Of a DNA stretch of 5,533 nucleotides, positions 1-5,533 are shown piece by piece. Made by a program: the position numbers and the translations under genes. The notes below the pieces were generated by a model that saw only the letters and a list, made by a program, of their open reading frames with translations, made no database searches and was not told where the DNA came from. Origin of the DNA: Gammaproteobacteria bacterium (lineage in GTDB: Bacteria; Pseudomonadota; Gammaproteobacteria; SZUA-229); contig DRLE01000225.1 in the NCBI GenBank assembly GCA_011051475.1, positions 1-5,533 on the forward strand, given 5' to 3'. Each line of letters starts with the position of its first letter. The first letter of the stretch is position 1.

Positions 1-198
1 ACGGTTTTCCAGGTCGATGCTGTGCTCGATCTGTAACTGAAAGTCGGTTAGCAGGTCAATGGATTGCAGTTCGACGTTCTGTTGCTTATTGCCAAGCAGC
101 TGGTAGATGGCCGGCCCCAGCGCATCATCACCGCGCGAGGGGTTGCCGAAAGGAAAAACCAGTATTGGCGCCTGCTCAGTTAAGCTGTTCATAGACAT
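1..198 (-). CDS. hoxW: HoxW, hydrogenase maturation protease (N-terminal part, cut by window edge)
   Basis: Only the first 66 residues are in the window; the frame is open to base 1, and the family is usually about 150-170 residues. The residues read MSMNSLTEQAPILVFPFGNP and continue SRGDDALGPAIYQLL. The GNPSRGDDALGP stretch (residues 18-29) is the N-terminal signature of the HyaD/HybD/HoxW endopeptidase family; the second Asp (D25) is where HybD has its first nickel-sensing acidic residue (E16). The QLQIEHSIDL stretch near residues 55-63 is typical of HoxW in particular. The other metal ligands would lie outside the window. By family knowledge it removes the C-terminal peptide of HoxH after nickel is loaded, in the cytoplasm. 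It is the last visible gene of the hox cluster, 125 bases after hoxH. ATG codons at 198 and 192 are both possible starts; neither has a clear Shine-Dalgarno sequence, and the upstream bases are AT-rich. The long inverted repeat ends 11 bases before the start. Confidence 0.9.
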   Translation of the reverse strand, partial: MSMNSLTEQAPILVFPFGNPSRGDDALGPAIYQLLGNKQQNVELQSIDLLTDFQLQIEHSIDLENR

Positions 199-209
199 AC
201 TTTATATAT

Positions 210-300
210 TGTCATTCTGAGCGAAGCCGAAGAATCTTGTGCCACCGAGTTATCAGAAAATTGCGGAGCATAAGATTCTTCGGCTTCGCTCAGAATGACA
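210..300. repeat. Long inverted repeat (palindromic dispersed-repeat/MITE-like element) between hoxH and hoxW
   Basis: The arms at 210-238 and 272-300 are perfect 29-base reverse complements. After one mismatch (239/271) the pairing resumes for three more bases (240-242 with 268-270), leaving a loop of about 25 bases. The left arm begins TGTCATTCTGAGCGAAGCC and the right arm ends GGCTTCGCTCAGAATGACA. Each arm also has a short internal dyad: ATTCT at 214-218 pairs with AGAAT at 231-235. No T-tract follows the stem on either strand, so it is not a classic intrinsic terminator. No target-site duplication is obvious and no transposase is nearby. From memory, not checked here, sequences of the form ATTCTGAGCGAAG...AAGAATCT occur as dispersed repeats in many bacterial genomes. 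It lies 23 bases after the hoxH stop and 11 bases before the hoxW start, so it would fold into a strong hairpin in an operon transcript. Confidence 0.85.
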
Positions 301-323
301 GCACTCAGGATCTAGTTTCATAA

Positions 324-1814
324 TTAAAGCCTGCGTTTGATTTTTCCGCTGGCATTTTTTTCCAGCCGGTCGATCAGCGCATTGTCTTTATTGACCAGGT
401 CGATCTGCAGCGGCATCTTGCCCATGGCGTGGGTGGCGCAGGACAGGCAGGGGTCGTAGGCGCGTATCGCCACTTCGACCTGGTTGAGTAATGCTTCGGT
501 CAGCTGCTGACCGTCCAGGTACTGCGTGGCTACCCTGCGAATGGACTCGTTCATGGCCTGGTTGTTATTGGTGGTGGAAACAATCAGGCTGGCGCGGGTG
601 ACCAGGCTGTTCTCGTCGATTTCATAATGATGGAATAATGTGCCGCGTGGCGCTTCGATCACGCCGGTGCCATGCAGCTGCATTTCGCCCTTGTTGACCA
701 GCTCGCTGCCACCAAGATCGCTGTCGTCAAGCAGCTCACGAATGGCTTCGGCGCAATGCAACAGCTCGATCAGCCGTGCCCAGTGATAGGCCAGGGTCGA
801 CTGCACCGGCAGGCCGTCACTGATGGCCCTGAATTCCACGCGCTCGGCTTCGGCCCGTTCGGTGCTGAAAAAGTCGCAGTTATTCACCCGCGCCAGCGAG
901 CCGACGCGATACCAGCCGTCCTCCTGTCCAAGCGAAGTAATAAACGGGAACTTCATATAACTCCAGTTTTTTACACCTTCCTTGATATAGTCGCTGTAGT
1001 TTCTGTAATCGACATGATTGAAAATATCACGGCCGTTTCTGTCTCGCGCGCGCAGGCCGCCGTGGTAGATTTCATAGGCGCCGTCCTCGCGCACCATGCT
1101 CATCATGCTGCTATCGATGCTGGCAAAGTTTATATGGTAATCATAATGCTCGAAAAAAATTCGCCGGATCAGTACCACGGCCTGCTGAGCCCAGTCAATC
1201 ACCTGGTCGATATCGGTTTTCAGATAGTCGATTTCCTCCCGGCTTAACGATTTGTTAATGCCACCGGGAATGGCGCCGGTGCCATGCACGCGCTTGCCCG
1301 AGGTAACGCGAATGACTTCCTGACCGTACTTGCGCAGCATGACACCCTGTCTGGCAATCTCCGGGCTGTCCTCGATAACGCCGACAATATTGCGGTGGCG
1401 CACGTCATCGTCGTAACCGAACAGCAGGTCGGGCGAGCACAGGTGGAAAAAGTGCAGGGCGTGTGACTGCAGGGTCTGGCCGTAATGCATCAGTCGCCGG
1501 ATTTTTTCCGCCGTCGGCGTTAACTGCATGGCGCCGACAATCATATCGGTGGCCTTGGCCGCGGCCAGGTGATGGCTGACCGGACAGATACCGCAGAGGC
1601 GCTGCACCAGTACCGGCAGTTCCCAGTAGGGCCGGCCCTGGATAAACTTTTCAAAACCGCGAAACTCGGCAATGTGCAGACGTGCCTGTTTTATCTGCAG
1701 GTTTTCATCCTGCAGCAGGGTGACCTTGCCGTGGCCCTCGACACGGGTCAGCGGCTCGATAACAATGCGATCGAGTTTTTCGGGGTCTTTGGCGGTTTCC
1801 AGTTCAGAGGGCAT
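324..1814 (-). CDS. hoxH: HoxH, [NiFe] hydrogenase large (catalytic) subunit of NAD-reducing hydrogenase
   Basis: This 496-residue protein carries the NiFe active site where H2 is split or formed. It is full length for the family (R. eutropha HoxH is about 488). The N-terminal nickel motif RLCGICPVSHH lies at residues 72-82, with C74 and C77 as ligands. The C-terminal motif DPCLSCATH lies at 454-462, with C456 and C459 as ligands. E26 in the TRVEGHG stretch is the conserved glutamate near the N-terminus. Maturation proteases of this family cut after the His of this motif (H462), which would release a 34-residue tail starting AMGKMPLQ and ending in the basic KIKRRL; that is somewhat longer than the roughly 24 residues recalled for R. 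eutropha. HoxH pairs with HoxY in the cytoplasm, and no signal peptide is expected or seen. The start lies 8 bases after the hoxY stop with no strong Shine-Dalgarno sequence, which suggests translational coupling. The family and subgroup assignment is very secure. Confidence 0.98.
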   Translation of the reverse strand: MPSELETAKDPEKLDRIVIEPLTRVEGHGKVTLLQDENLQIKQARLHIAEFRGFEKFIQGRPYWELPVLVQRLCGICPVSHHLAAAKATDMIVGAMQLTPTAEKIRRLMHYGQTLQSHALHFFHLCSPDLLFGYDDDVRHRNIVGVIEDSPEIARQGVMLRKYGQEVIRVTSGKRVHGTGAIPGGINKSLSREEIDYLKTDIDQVIDWAQQAVVLIRRIFFEHYDYHINFASIDSSMMSMVREDGAYEIYHGGLRARDRNGRDIFNHVDYRNYSDYIKEGVKNWSYMKFPFITSLGQEDGWYRVGSLARVNNCDFFSTERAEAERVEFRAISDGLPVQSTLAYHWARLIELLHCAEAIRELLDDSDLGGSELVNKGEMQLHGTGVIEAPRGTLFHHYEIDENSLVTRASLIVSTTNNNQAMNESIRRVATQYLDGQQLTEALLNQVEVAIRAYDPCLSCATHAMGKMPLQIDLVNKDNALIDRLEKNASGKIKRRL

Positions 1815-1822
1815 GGTTCGTT

Positions 1823-2389
1823 TCAGTCGTAGTGGATCAGGCTATAGGGAAAACTGATTTCCTTGCCTTCGATCAGCTCGTTAAGAAAGGTCCAGAGGGT
1901 ATCGGCCGATGGCGGGCAGCCGGGCAGAAAGTAATCGATATGCACTACTTCATGTATGGGGTGTACCTTGTCCAGCAGCAAGGGGATTTCCGGGTCATCG
2001 GGTATCTGCGGATCGACCACGCCGATGCCGTTGAGATACACTTCTTCCAGGCAGTCCTGCACGTCGAACTGGTTGCGCATGGCGGGAACGCCGCCATTGA
2101 CCGCGCAGGCGCCGACGGCCACCAGGATCTTGCAGTGACGACGAAAGTCGCGCAGCACCTCGACGTTTTCGGTATTGGCCACGCCGCCCTCGATCAGGCC
2201 GATTTCACACTCGCCGACGGTTTTGATGTCGGTCAGCGGCGTGCGGTCGAACTCGACCATATCCACCAGTTTGAGAATACGCTCGTCGATATCCAGCAAG
2301 GACATATGGCAGCCGAAGCAGCCACACAGAGCGGCCGTGGCCAGCCTGGGCTTTTTGCCGGATTCGATAGTGAGGACAGGCGGTTTCAT
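1823..2389 (-). CDS. hoxY: HoxY, [NiFe] hydrogenase small subunit of NAD-reducing hydrogenase
   Basis: This 188-residue protein has the usual short length of soluble-hydrogenase small subunits, which hold only the proximal [4Fe-4S] cluster and lack the medial and distal clusters and the Tat signal of membrane-bound enzymes. Predicted cluster ligands are C24 and C27 in CGCFGCHMSLLDID, C95 in VGACAVNGG and C158 in LPGCPPSAD. The EGGVANTENVEVL stretch (residues 67-79) is also typical. An additional cysteine, C22, lies two residues before the first ligand. HoxY passes electrons between the HoxH active site and the HoxFU diaphorase, and family structures also place a flavin-binding site near the HoxY/HoxH module. 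Its ATG overlaps the hoxU stop by 4 bases (ATGA), so its translation is probably coupled to hoxU. It is 8 bases upstream of hoxH. The Shine-Dalgarno sequence is weak (AGAAG region within the hoxU end). Confidence 0.97.
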   Translation of the reverse strand: MKPPVLTIESGKKPRLATAALCGCFGCHMSLLDIDERILKLVDMVEFDRTPLTDIKTVGECEIGLIEGGVANTENVEVLRDFRRHCKILVAVGACAVNGGVPAMRNQFDVQDCLEEVYLNGIGVVDPQIPDDPEIPLLLDKVHPIHEVVHIDYFLPGCPPSADTLWTFLNELIEGKEISFPYSLIHYD

Positions 2390-3111
2390 GTTTTATCGTT
2401 TCTTCTGATATTGCTATCGCCGACAAGGCTGATGGGGCGGGTGTCATACAGGCGCTGGCCGATGGGGACCTGATAACCCTTGCTCTTGGGCAGAATGGCG
2501 CCGACCGGGCAGATGCTGGCCGCGCGGTCGCTGATGCTCAGTTCGCTGTCGCCGAGTTTGCCGCTGTCGGAATTGAAGATGACGCGGCTGTTCATGCCAC
2601 GGCCGCTGATGGTGAAAACGTTCTTGCCATCAACATCCCGGCTGGCGCGCTCGCACAGGCCGCAGAGTATGCAGCGATTGTGATAGAAAATAATATCCGG
2701 GTGCGTGGCGTCGATGGATCGCCTGGGAAAAAAGTGCGGAAAGTGCGGGCTTAGCATGCGCGTGTAGTAGGCCACGGCCTGCAGCTGGCAGGCGCCGCTT
2801 TTTTCACAGGCCGGGCAGATATGGTTGCCTTCGACAAACAGCATCTGCAGCAGGCTGCGCCGCTTCGCCATAATGGCCTCGGAGCTGTTATCGACGTTCA
2901 TGTTTTCCGCTGCCGGCAGGGTACAGGCGCTGTAATGGCGGCCATTGACTTCGACGATGCAGACGCGACAGCTGCCATGCGGAGTGAATTCCGGATTGTG
3001 GCAGAGGTGAGGGATGTATTCACCGGCGCGCAGGGCGGCATCCATGACCGTATCCCCGTCCTGAAAGGGAATGGCTTTGCCATCAAGCAGAAATGTCACG
3101 GTTGCGCTCAT
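2386..3111 (-). CDS. hoxU: HoxU, iron-sulfur subunit of the hydrogenase diaphorase module (NuoG N-terminal homolog)
   Basis: This 241-residue protein relays electrons between HoxY and HoxF. Three cluster sites are visible in order. A plant-type [2Fe-2S] site has C37, C48, C51 and C63 (CHNPEFTPHGSCRVC then SACTLPA). A His-Cys3 [4Fe-4S] site has H97, C99, C102 and C108 (GNHICPACEKSGAC). A further [4Fe-4S] site has C147, C150 and C153 (CILCGLC) plus C201 (ICPVGAI). This is the same layout as the N-terminal part of NuoG of complex I, without the large molybdopterin-type domain, as expected for HoxU. The length is normal (R. eutropha about 234). It overlaps hoxF at its start and hoxY at its end by 4 bases each (ATGA), which indicates coupled translation at equal amounts. 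No ligand is missing, and the identity is secure because the gene sits between hoxF and hoxY. Confidence 0.97.
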   Translation of the reverse strand: MSATVTFLLDGKAIPFQDGDTVMDAALRAGEYIPHLCHNPEFTPHGSCRVCIVEVNGRHYSACTLPAAENMNVDNSSEAIMAKRRSLLQMLFVEGNHICPACEKSGACQLQAVAYYTRMLSPHFPHFFPRRSIDATHPDIIFYHNRCILCGLCERASRDVDGKNVFTISGRGMNSRVIFNSDSGKLGDSELSISDRAASICPVGAILPKSKGYQVPIGQRLYDTRPISLVGDSNIRRNDKT

Positions 3112-5030
3112 GGCTTGCTGCTCTGCTCGGGTTCATAGGCGATATGTGCGCCGGGATCATCACGCCGCGTAATCTTCCGCGAGGGCGCCAGCGCCGCATC
3201 GATATCAAAGGCCGGTTCGAAACTGCGGTTGGCCAGGCGGGCCGTGTAGATATCGGGAAATTTCTCCAGCGTTTGCAGGACGGCATTCGGCGCGGTGGCG
3301 CCCAGGCCGCAATGGCTGGCCTGTTGCATAAGGCTGCCGATATTTTTCATCTCCTCAAGATCAAGCTGCGTGGCGTGACCGACCATTACCTTGTTGACCA
3401 GGTCGTTTATCAGGGCGCCGCCGACGCGACAGGGCGTGCAGAAGCCGCAGCTTTCATGGCGGAAGAAATCGCTGAAGTTTTTTACCATAGCCAGCAGCTC
3501 GCGCTGCTGATTGAAAACCATAAACGAGCCGCCGGTGGCAAGATCCTCGAAGCAGATGCTGCGCTCGAACGCGTCGGCTGTCAGTGTCGTGCCGGCGGCG
3601 CCGGCAACCTGTACGGCCTGCGTGTCTGCAGCGCCGCAGTCTGCAAGTATCTGACTGACAGATGTGCCGAACGGATATTCGTAAATGCCGGGGCGCTCGC
3701 AGTCGCCGCTGATACTGAGCAGCTTGGTACCGGCAGACTGTTCGGTGCCCGCAGCGCGCAGCCAGTCGGCGCCGAACACCGCGATTTTTGCCGCATTAAT
3801 AAAAGTCTCGACATTATTGATCACCGTGGGTTTGCCGAACAGCCCCTGGTTGACCGGATAAGGCGGGCGTTTGCGCGGGATGCCGCGCTTGCCTTCCAGT
3901 GATTCCAGCAGGGCGGATTCCTCGCCGCAGATATAGGCGCCAGCACCCAGGTGAATGTCAATATCAAAATCAAAACCTTCCTGTCCGAGAATGTTATTAC
4001 CCAGCAGGCCGCTTTGCCGTCTCTGCTGCAGGGTTTCTTCAAGTGCTTCGCGCAGATACAGGTATTCGCCGCGTAAATAGAGATAGCCTTTCTTCGCGCC
4101 GATAATGCCGGCACATACCGTCATGCCTTCAAAAAGATTATCGGCATAGCTGTTAAGCAGTACCCGGTCCTTGAAAGTGCCGGGCTCGCCCTCATCGGCA
4201 TTGCATACCACGTAATAGTCATCGGCTTTCGTGTCACGGCAGAATCGCCACTTTTTAGCGGTGGGAAAACCGGCGCCACCACGCCCGCGCAGACCGGATT
4301 GCTCGATAGCCTGTAACAGATTCTCAGCGCCTTTATTGATCAGGGCTTCAATGGCGCTGCCATTAACGATCTGATCACTCAGCAGAATATCACGGCGCTG
4401 GATATTGTCCTTTATTTCAAACCAGTCGGCCGGCCACTGCTTCAGTGGCGTTTTGTTTTCCACCTGTTCGGCGATTTCGTTAATACGCTTCTCGTCAAGC
4501 GATGATACGGCAATGCCATTGACCAGCATGCCCGGCCCCTGGTCGCACAGGCCGGTACAGGAGGTCCAGTCGACCGTAACCCGTCCGTCCGCGCGCGGTA
4601 CGCCGGGCTCGACATGCAGTATCTGACAAAGACGGCCGAACAGCGCCTGGCTGCCCAGCATGCGGTCGGTAATATTATTGCTGAAAAGAATATCGAAATC
4701 GCCGCGTGGCGTGCGGTGAAGGAAGGTGTAGAAATCAATAACGGAAAAAACCTGTGAGGCAGGTATTGAAAGCCTTTCGGCAAGTACGTGAACCGTCGTT
4801 TCGGGTATACAGGAATATTGCCGCTGAATCAGACATAAATACTGTAATAATGAACCGCTTGCAGGCCTGGCATCAGCTCTTGCTAACAGTTCGTTGATGA
4901 ATGATTCAGCTTGATGCATTTGCAGTGCGTACCCTGGATGTGTTTCCTGTGTCGCGATACTCTCATTATCATCAGTCCAGGGGGGCGCTGTCAAACTGAT
5001 CTGTTGAATTGAATCCGGTGGCTCCTGCAT
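3108..5030 (-). CDS. hoxF: HoxF, NAD(H)/FMN-binding diaphorase subunit with N-terminal HoxE-like domain
   Basis: This subunit carries FMN and reduces NAD+ or oxidises NADH. The longest frame is 640 residues. Residues about 40-190 form a NuoE/HoxE-like domain and about 215-600 a NuoF-like domain. The NuoF part shows the NADH/FMN motifs GLRGRGGAGFPTAKKW (247-262 region), NADEGEPGTFKDR (277-289) and GAGAYICGEESALLESLEG (362-380). Its [4Fe-4S] ligands are C528, C531 and C534 (ESCGFCTPCR) plus C574 (HCGLGAT). In the NuoE-like part only C158 and C162 (SCTGLCDQGP) remain of the four [2Fe-2S] ligands; the first pair is replaced by S117 and D122. The start is uncertain. ATG 5030 has no Shine-Dalgarno sequence and adds 37 residues without family resemblance. 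ATG 4919 (Met38) gives 603 residues, close to R. eutropha HoxF (about 602), and lies just downstream of a good promoter. I favour 4919 but give the longest frame. The stop overlaps hoxU by 4 bases. Confidence 0.95.
   Translation of the reverse strand: MQEPPDSIQQISLTAPPWTDDNESIATQETHPGYALQMHQAESFINELLARADARPASGSLLQYLCLIQRQYSCIPETTVHVLAERLSIPASQVFSVIDFYTFLHRTPRGDFDILFSNNITDRMLGSQALFGRLCQILHVEPGVPRADGRVTVDWTSCTGLCDQGPGMLVNGIAVSSLDEKRINEIAEQVENKTPLKQWPADWFEIKDNIQRRDILLSDQIVNGSAIEALINKGAENLLQAIEQSGLRGRGGAGFPTAKKWRFCRDTKADDYYVVCNADEGEPGTFKDRVLLNSYADNLFEGMTVCAGIIGAKKGYLYLRGEYLYLREALEETLQQRRQSGLLGNNILGQEGFDFDIDIHLGAGAYICGEESALLESLEGKRGIPRKRPPYPVNQGLFGKPTVINNVETFINAAKIAVFGADWLRAAGTEQSAGTKLLSISGDCERPGIYEYPFGTSVSQILADCGAADTQAVQVAGAAGTTLTADAFERSICFEDLATGGSFMVFNQQRELLAMVKNFSDFFRHESCGFCTPCRVGGALINDLVNKVMVGHATQLDLEEMKNIGSLMQQASHCGLGATAPNAVLQTLEKFPDIYTARLANRSFEPAFDIDAALAPSRKITRRDDPGAHIAYEPEQSSKP
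4965..4994 (-). promoter_or_regulatory. Predicted sigma70-type promoter of the hox operon
   Basis: Reading the minus strand, a perfect -35 box TTGACA occupies 4994-4989 and a -10 box GATAAT (5 of 6 consensus) occupies 4970-4965, with an 18-base spacer. Transcription would start near 4958, about 39 bases before the ATG at 4919 that I favour as the hoxF start. The boxes lie inside the N-terminal extension of the longest hoxF frame. If transcription starts here, the ATG at 5030 cannot be used from this transcript. An AGGG ends 12 bases before ATG 4919, which is a weak and distant ribosome binding site. No sigma54 (GG/GC) element, as used by the R. eutropha hox operon, was found in this stretch. 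This is a by-eye prediction. Confidence 0.5.
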
Positions 5031-5039
5031 GCAGCTGCA
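5025..5039. other. Two overlapping 10-base palindromes upstream of hoxF
   Basis: CTGCATGCAG (5025-5034) and TGCAGCTGCA (5030-5039) are both perfect 10-base palindromes and share five bases. They lie between the stop of the CDF gene and the predicted hoxF promoter, centred about 70-75 bases before the predicted transcription start, a position where an activator could bind. They also cover the doubtful upstream ATG at 5030. The palindromes are plain in the sequence, but a regulatory role is only a guess, and short GC-type palindromes arise by chance. Confidence 0.25.
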
Positions 5040-5045
5040 ATGCGT

Positions 5046-5533
5046 TCAGGAAAGGTCAGCGGTTTTGCAGTAATCTCCCGTTGCCTCAAACTGTAAGGTC
5101 GTATGATTAATAGCAAACTTCTCATGAAGCATCTCTTCCAGTTTTTCTCGCAGCCCGGAAACCCGGCTTAATAGCTGATCATCGACGCTGATATGAGCTT
5201 CGAAATGCGTATCGCTTTCCGACACCGCCCACAGGTGGACATGGTGCACGTCTGCAATGCCGTTCTGCTGCCGGATTGCCCGTTTGATTTCTTCCATATT
5301 CAGCTCCGTTGGCGCGGCAAGCATAAACATGCCCAGTGAGTGCCAGAGTATCTGCATGCTTTCCTTGAGGACGTACAGGCCGATTAATACGGTCAGCAAG
5401 GGGTCTATCCAGTATATGCCGTAAAACATAATGGCCAGGCCGCCGAGGATGACGCCGATACTTGATATGGCATCAGAGAAAAGGTGCAGATAGGCCGCGC
5501 GCAGGTTCATGCTCTCCTTTGAACCGCGGTGCA
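5046..5533 (-). CDS. Cation diffusion facilitator (CDF) family metal transporter, C-terminal part
   Basis: The frame is open to the right edge, so the gene is cut: 161 residues plus part of a codon are visible of a family usually near 300 with six membrane helices. The segment begins ...HRGSKESMNLRAAYLHLF. The HLFSD stretch is the HxxxD metal site of helix 5 (the counterpart of H153 and D157 in E. coli YiiP); the hydrophobic run ISSIGVILGGLAIMFY completes helix 5. WIDPLLTVLIGLYVL marks helix 6. The rest is the cytoplasmic ferredoxin-like domain with the family signature HHVHLW followed by further histidines (THFEAHISVDD, INHTTLQFE). CDF proteins export Zn2+, Co2+, Cd2+, Fe2+ or Ni2+ from the cytoplasm by proton exchange; HxxxD in helix 5 fits the zinc-type group, but the helix 2 ligands are outside the window, so the metal is undetermined. 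Its stop lies 15 bases before the upstream hoxF ATG, or 126 before the favoured one. Same-strand placement could mean read-through into hox. Confidence 0.9.
   Translation of the reverse strand, partial: HRGSKESMNLRAAYLHLFSDAISSIGVILGGLAIMFYGIYWIDPLLTVLIGLYVLKESMQILWHSLGMFMLAAPTELNMEEIKRAIRQQNGIADVHHVHLWAVSESDTHFEAHISVDDQLLSRVSGLREKLEEMLHEKFAINHTTLQFEATGDYCKTADLS

Noticed and set aside
210..300. Inverted repeat as an intrinsic (Rho-independent) terminator
   Set aside because: No run of T follows the stem on either strand and the loop is about 25 bases, unlike typical terminators.
199..323. A small gene or RNA gene between hoxH and hoxW
   Set aside because: The stretch is almost entirely the inverted repeat; no open frame with a start signal or known RNA fold was seen.
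672..1247. 191-codon open frame on the plus strand
   Set aside because: It is antisense to the core of hoxH, which has full catalytic motifs; no independent evidence supports a plus-strand gene.
1832..2473. 213-codon open frame on the plus strand
   Set aside because: It is antisense to hoxY and the end of hoxU. Its His/Gln/Asp-rich composition mirrors the codons of the real genes, and it has no family features.
3093..3902. 269-codon open frame on the plus strand
   Set aside because: It lies wholly opposite hoxF (its first bases opposite the start of hoxU), its product has no recognisable domain and reads as an antisense shadow, and hoxF motifs on the other strand are intact.
5031..5060. Sigma54 promoter with TTGCA at 5040-5036 (minus strand)
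   Set aside because: The required GG-containing -24 element is absent at the proper distance; the bases there read TTCCTG.
5508..5516. ATG at 5510 with a nearby AGGAG as the true start of the CDF gene
   Set aside because: The frame continues upstream to the window edge with CDF-like sequence, and a start here would remove helices 1-4 including half of the metal site.

Overview
The window carries the structural operon of a cytoplasmic NAD(H)-linked bidirectional [NiFe] hydrogenase (group 3d, HoxFUYH type). All genes are on the minus strand, so they read from right to left. From the high-coordinate end the order is: the 3' end of a cation diffusion facilitator (CDF) metal transporter, hoxF, hoxU, hoxY, hoxH, and the 5' part of the maturation protease gene hoxW, which runs off the left edge. 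The order hoxF-U-Y-H-W matches the well-known soluble hydrogenase operon of Ralstonia eutropha. HoxE is not a separate gene; a HoxE/NuoE-like domain forms the N-terminus of HoxF. The moderately high GC content, the compact operon and the proteobacterial-type HoxF point to a proteobacterium, perhaps a gammaproteobacterium. That taxonomic guess is weak.

How the parts work together (family knowledge applied to motifs seen here): HoxH holds the NiFe(CN)2CO site and HoxY the proximal [4Fe-4S] cluster, forming the hydrogenase module. HoxU (one [2Fe-2S] and two [4Fe-4S] sites) passes electrons to HoxF, which has one [4Fe-4S] cluster, FMN and the NAD(H) site, forming the diaphorase module. HoxW trims the C-terminal tail of pre-HoxH after nickel insertion. 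All catalytic and cluster motifs of the four subunits are intact, except that the HoxE-like domain of HoxF has lost half of the canonical [2Fe-2S] cysteines.

Layout: hoxF/hoxU and hoxU/hoxY overlap by 4 bases (ATGA), and hoxY and hoxH are 8 bases apart, so these four are almost certainly co-transcribed and translationally coupled. The hoxH-hoxW gap (199-323) is the only sizeable intergenic region; it contains a long, near-perfect inverted repeat that looks like a dispersed palindromic element inserted inside the operon. A sigma70-like promoter (perfect TTGACA, GATAAT, 18-base spacer) lies inside the first codons of the longest hoxF frame. Together with family length this suggests that hoxF really starts at 4919 rather than 5030, and that the operon has its own promoter just after the CDF gene. 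No tRNA, rRNA, CRISPR or transposase gene was seen, and no gene-free stretch exceeds 300 bases. Apart from the repeat, the N-terminal domain of HoxF and the CDF neighbour, this is a recognisable, ordinary hydrogenase locus rather than a new system.
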